A stretch of 25,309 nt of DNA from an uncultured Gemmatimonadota bacterium (lineage in GTDB: Bacteria > Gemmatimonadota > Gemmatimonadetes > Gemmatimonadales > GWC2-71-9), in contig CAMLLJ010000012.1 of the NCBI GenBank assembly GCA_946480845.1, forward strand, positions 1 through 25,309. Reading direction: 5' to 3'. A program made the position numbers and the translations under genes. Positions within the stretch are counted from its first letter, which is position 1. Each line of letters opens with the position of its first letter. The notes beneath the pieces were generated by a model, which was not told the DNA's origin, did not search any database, and saw only the letters and a list, made by a program, of their open reading frames with translations. Positions 8,064 through 15,510 of this stretch are shown piece after piece.

Positions 8064-8069
8064 TATATT
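8064..8069 (+). promoter_or_regulatory. Candidate -10 box of the export operon
   Basis: TATATT stands out in very GC-rich DNA and would put transcription start near 8076, about 90 nt before the chosen TTG start of the permease gene. The best -35-like sequence, TTGCCG at 8036-8041, is 22 nt away, which is too far, so assignment is weak. Confidence 0.35.
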
Positions 8070-8165
8070 CAACGGTTGGGGGCCCACTGCGCCGCCGCCG
8101 AGCGCATGGATCTTGCTCAATGCCGGGCGCCGGACCCGGCACGTACTTCCCGAGAGGCTTCAGCG

Positions 8166-9110
8166 TTGACCGAATCGACGATTTCGCACGAGATCACCTC
8201 CCCGCCTCCAGGCGTGCTCGACGCGGCGGCCGCGCGGGCCGACGCCGCCCAGCCGTCCGTGGGGGCCACCTTTCGCGAGATCTTCCGCGACCTGGTGACC
8301 TACCGCGAGCTGATGTACGAGTTCACCCGGCGCGACATCCGCATCCGCTACAAGCAGGCGGTCATGGGCTTCGGATGGGCCATCTTCATGCCCATCCTGA
8401 TCGTGGCCTCAGGCGTCCTGGTCCGCTTCGCGATGGGCCAGGTCTCCAACTCCTCGGTGGGCAGCGCCGACATCGCCGGGATCGCCGTGAAGGGGATCGC
8501 CTGGGCCTTCTTCGTCGGCACGATCACCTTCGCCACCGGCACGCTGACGACGAACCACAACCTCATCGCGAAGGTCTACTTCCCCCGCGAGGTGCTGCCG
8601 CTCTCGGCGCTGCTGGCGCAGTCGTTCGACACCGCGATCGGGCTGACCGCCCTGCTGGTGCTGCTGCCGTTCCTGGGCGTGAGCCTCCAGTGGTCGCTCC
8701 TCTGGGTGCCTGCCCTCCTGGGCCTGCTCTTCCTGCTGACGGCGGCGGCGACGCTCTTCCTGAGCTGCGCCAACCTCTTCTTCCGCGACGTCAAGTACAT
8801 CGTGCAGGTGCTGCTGACCTTCGGCATCTTCTTCACGCCCGTCTTCTACGAGCCGGCGATGATGGGGCCGAAGGGGGCCGTCTACATGCAGCTCAATCCG
8901 CTCACCCCGATCCTCGAAGGCCTGCGCCTCGCCGTGGTGCAGGGCCACAACCTCCTGCTCCCGCTCACCGAGACCACGCGGGAGGGAGTCCAGGCAGCGG
9001 CCTGGAACCCGTGGATGCTGCTCTACAGCGCCGGCTGGGCCGTATTCGGCCTGCTGGCCGCAAGCTATCTCTTCCACCGCTCCGAACCCGCCTTTGCCGA
9101 AAATGTCTGA
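8166..9110 (+). CDS. wzm: ABC-2 type polysaccharide exporter, permease (Wzm-like)
   Basis: The protein has 314 residues and is the membrane half of an ABC transporter that moves undecaprenyl-linked glycans across the inner membrane. The family signature lies in the amphipathic N-terminal part: TYRELMYEFTRRDIRIRYKQ, followed by AVMGFGWAIFMPILIV. About six membrane spans follow, with KVYFPREVLPLSALL between spans 2 and 3 and LNPLTPILEGLRLAV near the end, all typical of ABC-2 polysaccharide permeases. TTG at 8166 is preferred (GAGAGG 8 nt upstream); in-frame starts at 8076 (TTG) and 8106 (ATG) are possible. The stop overlaps the ATPase start by 8 nt, so the two subunits are made together. Confidence 0.9.
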   Translation: MTESTISHEITSPPPGVLDAAAARADAAQPSVGATFREIFRDLVTYRELMYEFTRRDIRIRYKQAVMGFGWAIFMPILIVASGVLVRFAMGQVSNSSVGSADIAGIAVKGIAWAFFVGTITFATGTLTTNHNLIAKVYFPREVLPLSALLAQSFDTAIGLTALLVLLPFLGVSLQWSLLWVPALLGLLFLLTAAATLFLSCANLFFRDVKYIVQVLLTFGIFFTPVFYEPAMMGPKGAVYMQLNPLTPILEGLRLAVVQGHNLLLPLTETTREGVQAAAWNPWMLLYSAGWAVFGLLAASYLFHRSEPAFAENV

Positions 9111-10314
9111 GCGTACCAGCGTCGAGCCCGGCGTCGATTTCGAGAACGTCTGGAAGAAGTTCCGCCGGGGCGAGCGGCACGACAGCCTGCGCGACCTGAT
9201 TCCCGCCACCGCGCGCCGGCTGATGGGCAAGGCCACGCGCCGCCACCAGCTCGCCGCCAACCAGTTCTGGGCGCTGCAGGACGTGAGCTTCCAGGTGCGC
9301 CCGGGCGACGTGCTCGGGATCATTGGCCGGAACGGCGCCGGCAAGTCCACGATCCTCAAGACCCTCACCAAGATCATCCCGCCGACCCTGGGCCGGGCCG
9401 AGGTGCGGGGGCGGGTGGGCGCGCTGCTGGAGATCGCGGCGGGGTTCCACCAGGACCTGACGGGACGGGAGAACCTGTACCTGCAGGGCGCCATCATGGG
9501 GATGCCCAAGTCGCTGATCCGGCAGAAGTTCGACGAAATCGTCGAGTTCTCGGGCATCTCGGCGTTCATCGACACGCCGACCAAGCGCTACTCGAGCGGC
9601 ATGAACGCCCGGCTGGGGTTCTCCATCGCGGCGCACCTGAGCCCCGACGTGCTCATCATCGACGAAGTGCTCGCGGTGGGCGACTTCGAGTTCCAGCAGC
9701 GCGCCTTCGGCCGGATGCGCTCGCTGGCGAAGAGCGGGATCCCGGTGGTCGTCGTCTCCCACCAGCTGGACCGCGTGGCCGAGCTCTGCACCAAGGCCAT
9801 CCTGCTGGAGCGGGGCCGCGTGAAGATGGCCGGCCCGACCCACGAGTGCATCCAGGCCTACCTGTCCGTCGAGCGCCAGCCGGGCAGCGACGACGGCCCG
9901 ATCGTGCTGGAGGAGATCCGGGTCGAGGACGGCGCGCAGGTGACCTCCGGCGGCACCGTCCGGGTGTCGCTCAGCGGGCGGGTGGACGGGTCGCACGCCA
10001 CGGGCAAGGAGATCGTCGTCCTCACGCTGCGCGACCTGCAGGACGGCCGGGCGCTCTGCGCGGTCACCACCGACACGGCGCAGATCGCGCTGCCCGCCGA
10101 CGGCGAGTTCGAGCTCGAGTTCACCATGGAGCTCAACGTGCAGCCCCGGCTCTACGGGCTCGACTCGAGCGTCCGCCTCAAGGAGCGCCGCGGCGACATC
10201 GGCATCGGGCCCGGCGCGCACGTGCAGGTGCTGAAGGGCGGCCCCGCGTTCGAGGGCACCGTGCAGCCCAACGCCCAGGTGCGCCTGCGCACCGGCAGTC
10301 CCACCCTCGCCTGA
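9103..10314 (+). CDS. wzt: ABC exporter ATPase with C-terminal Wzt-like domain
   Basis: The protein has 403 residues. The ATPase part contains Walker A GRNGAGKS (75-82), an LSG-type signature YSSGMNARLGFS (163-174), Walker B VLIIDE (183-188) and the switch His220 in VVSHQ. From about residue 250 there is an extra beta-rich domain (IVLEEIRVEDGAQVTSGGT to the end). In Wzt of E. coli O8/O9a a similarly placed domain binds the finished, end-modified glycan and makes export depend on chain termination. Whether this one binds glycan is inferred from length and position. ATG at 9103 is chosen; the TTG at 9094 is possible. It pairs with the permease just upstream. Confidence 0.92.
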   Translation: MSERTSVEPGVDFENVWKKFRRGERHDSLRDLIPATARRLMGKATRRHQLAANQFWALQDVSFQVRPGDVLGIIGRNGAGKSTILKTLTKIIPPTLGRAEVRGRVGALLEIAAGFHQDLTGRENLYLQGAIMGMPKSLIRQKFDEIVEFSGISAFIDTPTKRYSSGMNARLGFSIAAHLSPDVLIIDEVLAVGDFEFQQRAFGRMRSLAKSGIPVVVVSHQLDRVAELCTKAILLERGRVKMAGPTHECIQAYLSVERQPGSDDGPIVLEEIRVEDGAQVTSGGTVRVSLSGRVDGSHATGKEIVVLTLRDLQDGRALCAVTTDTAQIALPADGEFELEFTMELNVQPRLYGLDSSVRLKERRGDIGIGPGAHVQVLKGGPAFEGTVQPNAQVRLRTGSPTLA

Positions 10315-10324
10315 CGAGCCGCTG

Positions 10325-11287
10325 ATGCCCAGCACCACCTCCTGTCTCGTGACCGGCGGCGCCGGTTTCATCGGCTCGCACCTGGTCCACCGCCTGGTGG
10401 CCGACGGGCACCGGGTCCGGGTGATCGACAACCTCTCCACCGGCGCGCGCGAGAACCTGGCGGCGCTGGACGGCCGGATCGAGTTCCTCGAGGGCGACAT
10501 CCGGGAGCCGTCCGCCTGCGCGGACGCGGTGCGCGGGGTGGAGATCGTCTTCCATGTTGCCGCGCTGCCCAGCGTGCCGCGCTCGATCGCCGATCCGTGG
10601 GCGTCCCACGATCACAACGTCAACGGCACGATGCGGCTGCTGGAGGCGGCTCGCGAGGCCGGCGTGCGCCGGGTGGTCTATTCCAGCTCCAGCTCGGTGT
10701 ACGGGGACACGCCGACCCTGCCCAAGATCGAGACGATGGAGCCGCTCTGCCGCTCGCCCTACGCCACCGCGAAGCTGGCCGCCGAGCAGTATGTCCTTGC
10801 CTACGCGCGGGCCGGCCTGCTCGAGGGGGTGGCGCTCCGGTACTTCAACGTCTTCGGACCGCGGCAGAGCCCGTTCAGCGCCTACGCCGCGGTGATCCCG
10901 GCATTCCTCAACTGCGCGCTCACCGGCACCACCGCCCGCGTCAACGGCGACGGCGAGCAGACCCGGGACTTCACCTACGTGGACAACGTTGTGGCCGCCA
11001 ACTGCCTGGCGGCGGCAGGCCCGGCTGAGCGGGTCAGCGGATGGGTCACCAATGCGGGCGCCGGGGGCCGGATGTCACTCAACGAGCTGCTCAAGGCCGT
11101 GGAGAAGGTCACCGGGAAGGCCGTCGCGCGGGAGCACGTGCCCCCGCGGGCCGGCGACGTCCGGGACTCGCAGGCGAGCCTCGAGCGCGCGGAGCGGGTG
11201 CTCGGGTACGTGCCGGAGGTGGGCCTGGAGGAAGGTCTCCGGCGCACCTGGACCTGGTTCCTGAGCGCGGCGACCCAGGCGGCCTGA
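10325..11287 (+). CDS. UDP-sugar 4-epimerase, WbpP-like SDR
   Basis: The protein has 320 residues. The cofactor loop is GGAGFIG (11-17), the serine cluster is VVYSSSSSVYGDTPTLPK, and the YxxxK pair is Tyr146/Lys150 in SPYATAK. AALPSVPRSIADP and LRYFNVFGPRQSPFSAYAAV closely follow WbpP-type UDP-GlcNAc/GalNAc 4-epimerases, so it probably interconverts UDP-GlcNAc and UDP-GalNAc (or UDP-Glc and UDP-Gal) to feed the glycan. It begins 10 nt after the ATPase stop with a weak ribosome site, as the last gene of the plus-strand operon, and is followed by a hairpin at 11328-11351. Confidence 0.88.
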   Translation: MPSTTSCLVTGGAGFIGSHLVHRLVADGHRVRVIDNLSTGARENLAALDGRIEFLEGDIREPSACADAVRGVEIVFHVAALPSVPRSIADPWASHDHNVNGTMRLLEAAREAGVRRVVYSSSSSVYGDTPTLPKIETMEPLCRSPYATAKLAAEQYVLAYARAGLLEGVALRYFNVFGPRQSPFSAYAAVIPAFLNCALTGTTARVNGDGEQTRDFTYVDNVVAANCLAAAGPAERVSGWVTNAGAGGRMSLNELLKAVEKVTGKAVAREHVPPRAGDVRDSQASLERAERVLGYVPEVGLEEGLRRTWTWFLSAATQAA

Positions 11288-11327
11288 GGCCGGCCCCGGC
11301 GGGGGCGATTGATGGTCCACACGAGAA

Positions 11328-11351
11328 AGCGCCCCGGACTTCCGGGGCGCT
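11328..11351. terminator. Hairpin terminator between converging genes
   Basis: The stem AGCGCCCCGG / CCGGGGCGCT has 10 bp around a 4-nt loop (ACTT). On the minus strand it is followed by TTTCTCG, so it best fits termination of the PEP-CTERM gene ending at 11390. On the plus strand TCTTGCTTCT follows, so it may also stop the export operon ending at 11287. A near copy lies at 12215-12237. Confidence 0.75.
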
Positions 11352-11389
11352 CTTGCTTCTCGTGCGACTGCCGTGCTGCTGTTGCTGAC

Positions 11390-12073
11390 TTACGCCTTCC
11401 GACGACGCCGGAACATCCCGGCCCCGCCCATGCCGGCCAGGCCGGTGGCGAGCAGGGTCATCGTGAGCGGCTCGGGCACCACGGTGCTCGGCCCGCAGCC
11501 GTCGGCATACGCGCCGCCGTCCGGACCGTTGGCCTGGCCACTCGAATTGATCCACATCTTGGACGACCCGCCGCAGGCAGACGGACCGCTCTGCACGTGC
11601 GTACCGAACCAGAGCGCCGCGACTTCCTCGTCGGTCAGGTCACGGCTGAAGGTCAGCGTGAAGTTGTAGGCCGTGCCGTCGGCGTTGATGAAGTTCTCCC
11701 CAGGGTTGCCCGTCGACTCCAGGCCCTGGTACACGAACCCGCCGCTGCCGCCGCCGTTCAGGTCATTGATGTCCGTGCTGACGGCCCATGCGGTGGAGGG
11801 GTGATCCTCCGTCCCGCTGATGACGGTGACACCCGTCGGCAGGTTGCCCACGGCGACCTGCCGGAACGCCCCACCCAGCTCCCCGGTGTTCTCGATCTGG
11901 ATGCTGAGCGTGGAAGTGGTGTGGTCGTACGACGTGGTCAGGGTGGCGCAAGTGTAGAAATTGCTGCCGCCGCAGACCTCGGTGTTGTTGAATGTCGGGA
12001 AAGCGTACGCATTGCCGGCCATGACGGCCGCCAGGGCGGAAGCGATCCCGATCCCCTTCACTGCAGTTTTCAT
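11390..12073 (-). CDS. PEP-CTERM surface protein, copy 1
   Basis: The protein has 227 residues. A signal peptide (MKTAVKGIGIASALAAVMAG, cut probably after AYA at residue 24) leads to an exported domain starting FPTFNN. A PEP-CTERM tail follows: VPEP at 199-202, a hydrophobic run TMTLLATGLAGMGGAG, then RRRRKA. Known PEP-CTERM proteins are cut and anchored by an exosortase and often exported with exopolysaccharide. The mature domain has paired cysteines (CGGSNFYTC near the start; SACGG and DGCGP near the end) and no domain I can name. GGGAGGAG lies 10 nt before the ATG. It is a close paralogue of the gene at 12278-12961. Confidence 0.9.
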   Translation of the reverse strand: MKTAVKGIGIASALAAVMAGNAYAFPTFNNTEVCGGSNFYTCATLTTSYDHTTSTLSIQIENTGELGGAFRQVAVGNLPTGVTVISGTEDHPSTAWAVSTDINDLNGGGSGGFVYQGLESTGNPGENFINADGTAYNFTLTFSRDLTDEEVAALWFGTHVQSGPSACGGSSKMWINSSGQANGPDGGAYADGCGPSTVVPEPLTMTLLATGLAGMGGAGMFRRRRKA

Positions 12074-12167
12074 GTCCGCTTCGCTCCTCCCAGGTGACAA
12101 GTGCGCCAGCCTCCCCGCTGGGGTCGGGGGGCCGACGGGCAATGTCGCAAATAAGGGCTGGGCCGTT

Positions 12168-12183
12168 TGTGACCTGAGTCACC
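12168..12183. promoter_or_regulatory. CRP/FNR-family-like binding site
   Basis: TGTGA-N6-TCACC differs at one base from the CRP core TGTGA-N6-TCACA. Its inner part, GTGAC-CTGA-GTCAC, is a perfect palindrome. It lies about 95 bp upstream of the ATG of PEP-CTERM copy 1. A weak -10-like TTATTT (12149-12154, minus strand) lies just downstream, placing the site over or next to the -35 region. Confidence 0.45.
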
Positions 12184-12214
12184 AGAAGACGGGCACTGAA
12201 GGGTACAAAGAGAA

Positions 12215-12237
12215 AGCGCCCCGGAATCCGGGGCGCT
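12215..12237 (-). terminator. Intrinsic terminator of PEP-CTERM copy 2
   Basis: The stem AGCGCCCCGG / CCGGGGCGCT has 10 bp with a 3-nt loop (AAT). On the minus strand TTTCTCTTTG follows, a fair U-rich tail. The stem sequence is the same as at 11328-11351, and the outer GAGA is shared too, so the terminator was apparently duplicated together with the gene. Confidence 0.8.
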
Positions 12238-12277
12238 CCATCCTCCATTTCGACTCCGCGTACTGGTGCCGCCCGGC

Positions 12278-12961
12278 TTACGCCTTCTTCCGGCGGCGCA
12301 TGGCGCCGGCCCCGCCCATCCCGGCCAGGCCGGTGGCGAGCAGCGTCATGGTGATCGGCTCAGGGACCGTGGTGGTCGGGCCGCAACCGTCGGCATACAC
12401 GCCGCCGTCCGGGCCGTTGCCCACGCCGTCCGCGTTGATCCAGAGCTTCGAGGAGCCGGTGCAGGCCTCCGGGCCGCTCTGCGTGTGCGTGCCGAACCAG
12501 AGCGCGGCGATCTCCTCGTCGGTCAGGTCGCGGCTGAACGTCAGGGTGAACGTGTAGGTATTCCCGTCGTTGTTGATGAAGTTCACGCCGGGATTCCCGG
12601 ACGACTCATGGCCCTGGTACACGAAGCCGCCGTCGCCGGCGCCGTTCAGGCTGTTGAGGTCGTTGCTGATCACCCAGTTGCCCGAGGGATGGTCCTCGGT
12701 GCCGCTCACGACCGTGACGCCGGCCGGAAGGTTGCCCACCGCGACCTGACGGAAGGCATCGCCCAGGGTGCCGGTGTTGGCGATCTGGATCGTGAGGGTG
12801 GACGTCGCATGACTGTACGACGTGGTCAGCGTGGCGCAGGTGTAGAAGTTGCTGCCGCCGCAGACCTGGTCATTGGTGAACGTCGGGAAGGCCCACGCAT
12901 TGCCGGCCATGACGGCCGTCAACACGGTGGCAGCCCCGAGCGCCCGTACCCCGTTCCTCAT
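12278..12961 (-). CDS. PEP-CTERM surface protein, copy 2
   Basis: The protein has 227 residues, the same length as copy 1 and alignable throughout. The signal peptide (MRNGVRALGAATVLTAVMAG, cut probably after AWA) is the least conserved part. The core is nearly unchanged (CGGSNFYTCATLTTSY, FRQVAVGNLP, FSRDLTDEE, AALWFGTH). The tail has VPEP at 199-202, TMTLLATGLAGMGGAG and RRRKKA. AGGAG lies 6 nt before the ATG. It starts 29 nt after the small membrane protein gene and may share its promoter. Function is unknown; extracellular location by exosortase sorting is inferred from the family. Confidence 0.9.
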   Translation of the reverse strand: MRNGVRALGAATVLTAVMAGNAWAFPTFTNDQVCGGSNFYTCATLTTSYSHATSTLTIQIANTGTLGDAFRQVAVGNLPAGVTVVSGTEDHPSGNWVISNDLNSLNGAGDGGFVYQGHESSGNPGVNFINNDGNTYTFTLTFSRDLTDEEIAALWFGTHTQSGPEACTGSSKLWINADGVGNGPDGGVYADGCGPTTTVPEPITMTLLATGLAGMGGAGAMRRRKKA

Positions 12962-12990
12962 GTAGCTCTCCTGGTGGTGGGTGGGTCGGT

Positions 12991-13503
12991 TTAGTGCCGC
13001 ACTGCGCCGGAATGGCGCCATGCCCGGTAACTCAGTATCCCGAACACCGTCGGGTAGATCAGCGCCTGCACCAGCGTCTTGAGGACCGATTTCTTGAGCC
13101 CGGTCCGGAGCAGCGGCTCCTGCACGGTCTTGAACGCCAGCGGCAGGTTGAGCGCGTAGAGCACCAGGGCCGCCAGGATCATCAGCGCCGCGATCAGTGC
13201 CACGATCGACCAGATCCTCAGGCCGAGCTGCCAGCCCCGTGCGGCAGCCGAACCGATCAGCAGCGCCAGGCCGAGCATCGGCACCGGCAGCGCGTTCAGA
13301 ATCGAGCCGACGGTCCCGAACTCCCAGTCGGGATTCCCGAACTGGAAGGGGTACCCGGTCAGCCCGAGGTCGAGCAGTCCAACGACGAAGAACGTGATGC
13401 CCGCGAGCCCCAGCAGGCTCCAGCCGAAATCCGATGACGGGGGCAGGAACGACTTCCGTGCGCCCGCCGCTTCCTCGCGTACGAGGATCCTGGGAGATTC
13501 CAT
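12991..13503 (-). CDS. Small integral membrane protein, unknown
   Basis: The protein has 170 residues with four likely membrane spans: about 26-48 (WSLLGLAGITFFVVGLLDLG), 66-86, 94-118 (WSIVALIAALMILAALVLYA) and 146-163. The N-terminal 25 residues are polar and basic, the C-terminus ends RAWRHSGAVRH. No family is recognised. The start ATG at 13503 is preceded by GAGG 5 nt upstream. It lies directly upstream of PEP-CTERM copy 2 on the same strand, so it may be co-expressed with it; a role in its export or anchoring is only a guess from position. Confidence 0.72.
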   Translation of the reverse strand: MESPRILVREEAAGARKSFLPPSSDFGWSLLGLAGITFFVVGLLDLGLTGYPFQFGNPDWEFGTVGSILNALPVPMLGLALLIGSAAARGWQLGLRIWSIVALIAALMILAALVLYALNLPLAFKTVQEPLLRTGLKKSVLKTLVQALIYPTVFGILSYRAWRHSGAVRH

Positions 13504-13707
13504 TGTCCTCGGCCTGGTGATGTACGGGGAAACGCGCTCCTCAGGAGCAGGAGTCGCGCCAACGTTTCAGGACGGTCGCCTGAACGCCTATCCAGTTAAG
13601 CGGCAACAATTTAACAGTCCTGCCCGGGCCCGCGCCACCCACGAGGTGCCGGGCCGGGCCACAGCATCCGTGGCTCGCCCGCGCCAGGCGGGGGCTATCT
13701 TGACCCC
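13504..13707. other. Intergenic region between divergent membrane protein genes
   Basis: These 204 bases separate the minus-strand membrane protein gene from the plus-strand VanZ gene. A locally AT-richer patch at 13590-13616 includes the inverted pair GTTAA (13595-13599) and TTAAC (13611-13615) and may be the minus-strand promoter or an operator. No ORF of merit is seen. Confidence 0.45.
13696..13701 (+). promoter_or_regulatory. Candidate -10 box for leaderless VanZ transcript
   Basis: TATCTT ends 6 nt before the ATG at 13708, so transcription from it would begin at or next to the start codon. No Shine-Dalgarno sequence precedes this ATG, which fits a leaderless message. A clear -35 is not seen. 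Confidence 0.4.
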
Positions 13708-14928
13708 ATGAACGCTTCCGGATGGCGCTGGCTGGGGCTCTCTGGCGCTCTGGGCCTCATCGGCCTGGCCACGCTGGTTCCCTACCCCGAACAGGCCGAG
13801 CTGTCCCGGAGCACCCCGCTGGGGTGCCTGGTGTGCGGCGAACTGGGTGGAGTGGACGTGGTGCTCAACCTGGCGCTCTTCGTGCCGCTGGGGATCGCGT
13901 TGCGGCTGTGTGGGATGCGCGTGTCGCGGTGCGTAGTAGTTGCATTCGCAACTTCTCTGTTGGTCGAAGTGGCGCAGGCGACCGTGGTCGCAGGCAGGGA
14001 CCCGAGCCTGAGCGACCTCATCACCAATTCCGCCGGAGCGCTCCTCGGCGCCCTGCTCGGGGGCCATCTGACCCGGCTCTGGCGTCCCGACCCAGGCCTT
14101 GCCGCACGACTCGCGCTCGGCGCCGGGGCTGGTTGGCTCATGCTGCTGGCCGGAACCGCGTGGGCAGTGAGGCCGGCCTCCGGACCGGCGCCGAGTCGAG
14201 TCGAGTGGGCGCCGCGGCTTCCGTTCGTGGATACGTTCGCCGGCCGGATTGAGTCGGTTGACGTCGGGGGGACCATCGCCACGCGGGATCTTTCACTGGT
14301 CGCCACCGCCCGGCTCGACGGCTGGACCGAGCACCTTGCGCCAGCGGTGGACCTGGTCGGACCGCGCGGCATCGTGACGGCGCGGCTTGGCCAGCTCGGA
14401 CAGAAGGTCACCTTCGGCCTTCGCGCGAACGCAAGCCGCCTCCGGCTCCGCCCGCCCTCGGTCAAGGTCTATCGCGCGCTCCCTCCCGCGAGGGGGCAGC
14501 AGGTGCAGCTTGCAGGCGGGCTGCGCGAGGCGACTCTCTGGGCGCGCGCTGAGGCGGACGGCTCCGTCCACTCCGCCGAGCTGGCGCTCACGCCCGGACT
14601 TGGATGGCTGCTGCTGCTGCCGCTCACCTTCTACCCATTCGATTACCGGCCCGACCTCACCACCGCCGCGTGGGTGGCCCTGCCGCTCCTGCTCGCCGGA
14701 TTCTGGGCCGGGCGCCGCACCGCGTGGAACCTCCGCACCAGCGCCGCGGGCGCGGCGGCGCTGCTGGCGCTGGGGCTGGTGGCGGTGCCGGAACTGTTCG
14801 GGGTGGGGGCCGATGGATGGCGCTGCTGGGCGGCGGGCGCCGGTGCGCTCGCCGCCGGGTGGCTGGCCGGGCGCTACGCGCCCGGTGCCACCTCGACCAG
14901 CGAACCGCCGAGCGCGCGGAGCGCCTGA
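13708..14928 (+). CDS. VanZ-family membrane protein with large extracytoplasmic insert
   Basis: The protein has 406 residues. The N-terminal third has the VanZ pattern: GGVDVVLNLALFVPLGIALRL, then LLVEVAQATVVAGRDPSLSD and LITNSAGALLGALLGG. About four spans precede residue 165. Residues 166-295 are polar and beta-rich (TIATRDLSLVATARLDGW, GIVTARLGQLGQKVTFGLRA), resembling a jelly-roll, lectin-like domain. About four more spans follow (LGWLLLLPLTFYPFDY onward). VanZ proteins have no single agreed function; some are linked to antibiotic tolerance or surface glycans. The 3' end overlaps the HNH gene on the other strand by 55 bp. Confidence 0.85.
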   Translation: MNASGWRWLGLSGALGLIGLATLVPYPEQAELSRSTPLGCLVCGELGGVDVVLNLALFVPLGIALRLCGMRVSRCVVVAFATSLLVEVAQATVVAGRDPSLSDLITNSAGALLGALLGGHLTRLWRPDPGLAARLALGAGAGWLMLLAGTAWAVRPASGPAPSRVEWAPRLPFVDTFAGRIESVDVGGTIATRDLSLVATARLDGWTEHLAPAVDLVGPRGIVTARLGQLGQKVTFGLRANASRLRLRPPSVKVYRALPPARGQQVQLAGGLREATLWARAEADGSVHSAELALTPGLGWLLLLPLTFYPFDYRPDLTTAAWVALPLLLAGFWAGRRTAWNLRTSAAGAAALLALGLVAVPELFGVGADGWRCWAAGAGALAAGWLAGRYAPGATSTSEPPSARSA

Positions 14929-15449
14929 TCGCCGTAGAAGAGCGAGATGTACTTCGACTGCGGCGCCGAGAGGCGGCGCACCGCCCAGGAGAGGTGGACG
15001 AAGTGCGGCTCGTGCGGCGGGGTCAGCGGATGCATGCCGCACTCCGACGGCAGCGAGTTGCCCTTCCGCGTGTTGCAGCTGCTGCAGGCCGTCACCACGT
15101 TGGTCCACTCGTTCCCGCCGCCGCGCGAGATGGGCACCACATGATCGCGCGTCAGGCACTCCCGCGACCGCAGCTCTCCGTGGCCCCGGTGACAGTACTG
15201 GCAGCGGTAGGCATCGCGGGCGAAGAGGAAGGTGTTGGTGACCTGGCGGCGGAAGCGGCGGGGAACGTGCACGAACTTGACGAGTCGTATGATCGCCGGT
15301 TTGGGCAGCGTGAGCCGCTCACTTCGGACGACGTCCTCCCCCTCGGCCTCGACGATCTCGGCCTTTCCTTCGATGACCAGGCGCAGTGCCCGGCGGACGG
15401 GCACCATCGTGAGGGGCTCGAAGGACGCGTTCAGCGCAAGGCAACGCAC
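14874..15449 (-). CDS. HNH endonuclease family protein
   Basis: The protein has 191 residues. The N-terminal 60 residues (CLALNASFEPLTMVPVRRAL) are typical of the stand-alone bacterial HNH_5-type group. The nuclease core has CQYC, then TRDHVVPISRGGGNEWTNVV with the HNH histidine and metal ligands, then ACSSCNTRKGN; the two CxxC pairs should bind structural zinc. Such proteins are common in chromosomes and their cellular role is not settled. The start is GTG at 15449, with GGAG 7 nt upstream. It is the last gene of the PBP1A - amidohydrolase - HNH minus-strand run and is not part of an evident restriction or mobile system. Confidence 0.88.
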   Translation of the reverse strand: MRCLALNASFEPLTMVPVRRALRLVIEGKAEIVEAEGEDVVRSERLTLPKPAIIRLVKFVHVPRRFRRQVTNTFLFARDAYRCQYCHRGHGELRSRECLTRDHVVPISRGGGNEWTNVVTACSSCNTRKGNSLPSECGMHPLTPPHEPHFVHLSWAVRRLSAPQSKYISLFYGDQALRALGGSLVEVAPGA

Positions 15450-15510
15450 GTCACAGCTCCGGAATGCGGGTAGGGGGAGAGCCCCGGGCGCCAGGGAAAG
15501 CCTCTTTACG

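Larger units (their letters stand above)
7845..8165. promoter_or_regulatory. Divergent intergenic region between the two polysaccharide operons
   Basis: These 321 bases separate the minus-strand operon (starting near 7844) from the plus-strand export operon (starting near 8166). They should hold both promoters. A plus-strand -10-like TATATT lies at 8064-8069 but lacks a good -35 at 17 nt. Overlapping inverted repeats lie at 7923-7945. No convincing ORF or RNA gene is seen; the in-frame N-terminal extensions of both flanking genes into this region lack conserved residues. Confidence 0.6.

Noticed and set aside
7845..8120. N-terminal extension of the DUF5672 gene to ATG 7907 or further to 8120
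   Set aside because: The extra residues are not conserved-looking and lack a ribosome site, while TTG 7844 has GAGGAG at good spacing.
14874..15449. HNH gene as a homing or restriction element
   Set aside because: No intron or intein boundary, methyltransferase or repeat is nearby; the N-terminal region matches ordinary chromosomal HNH proteins.
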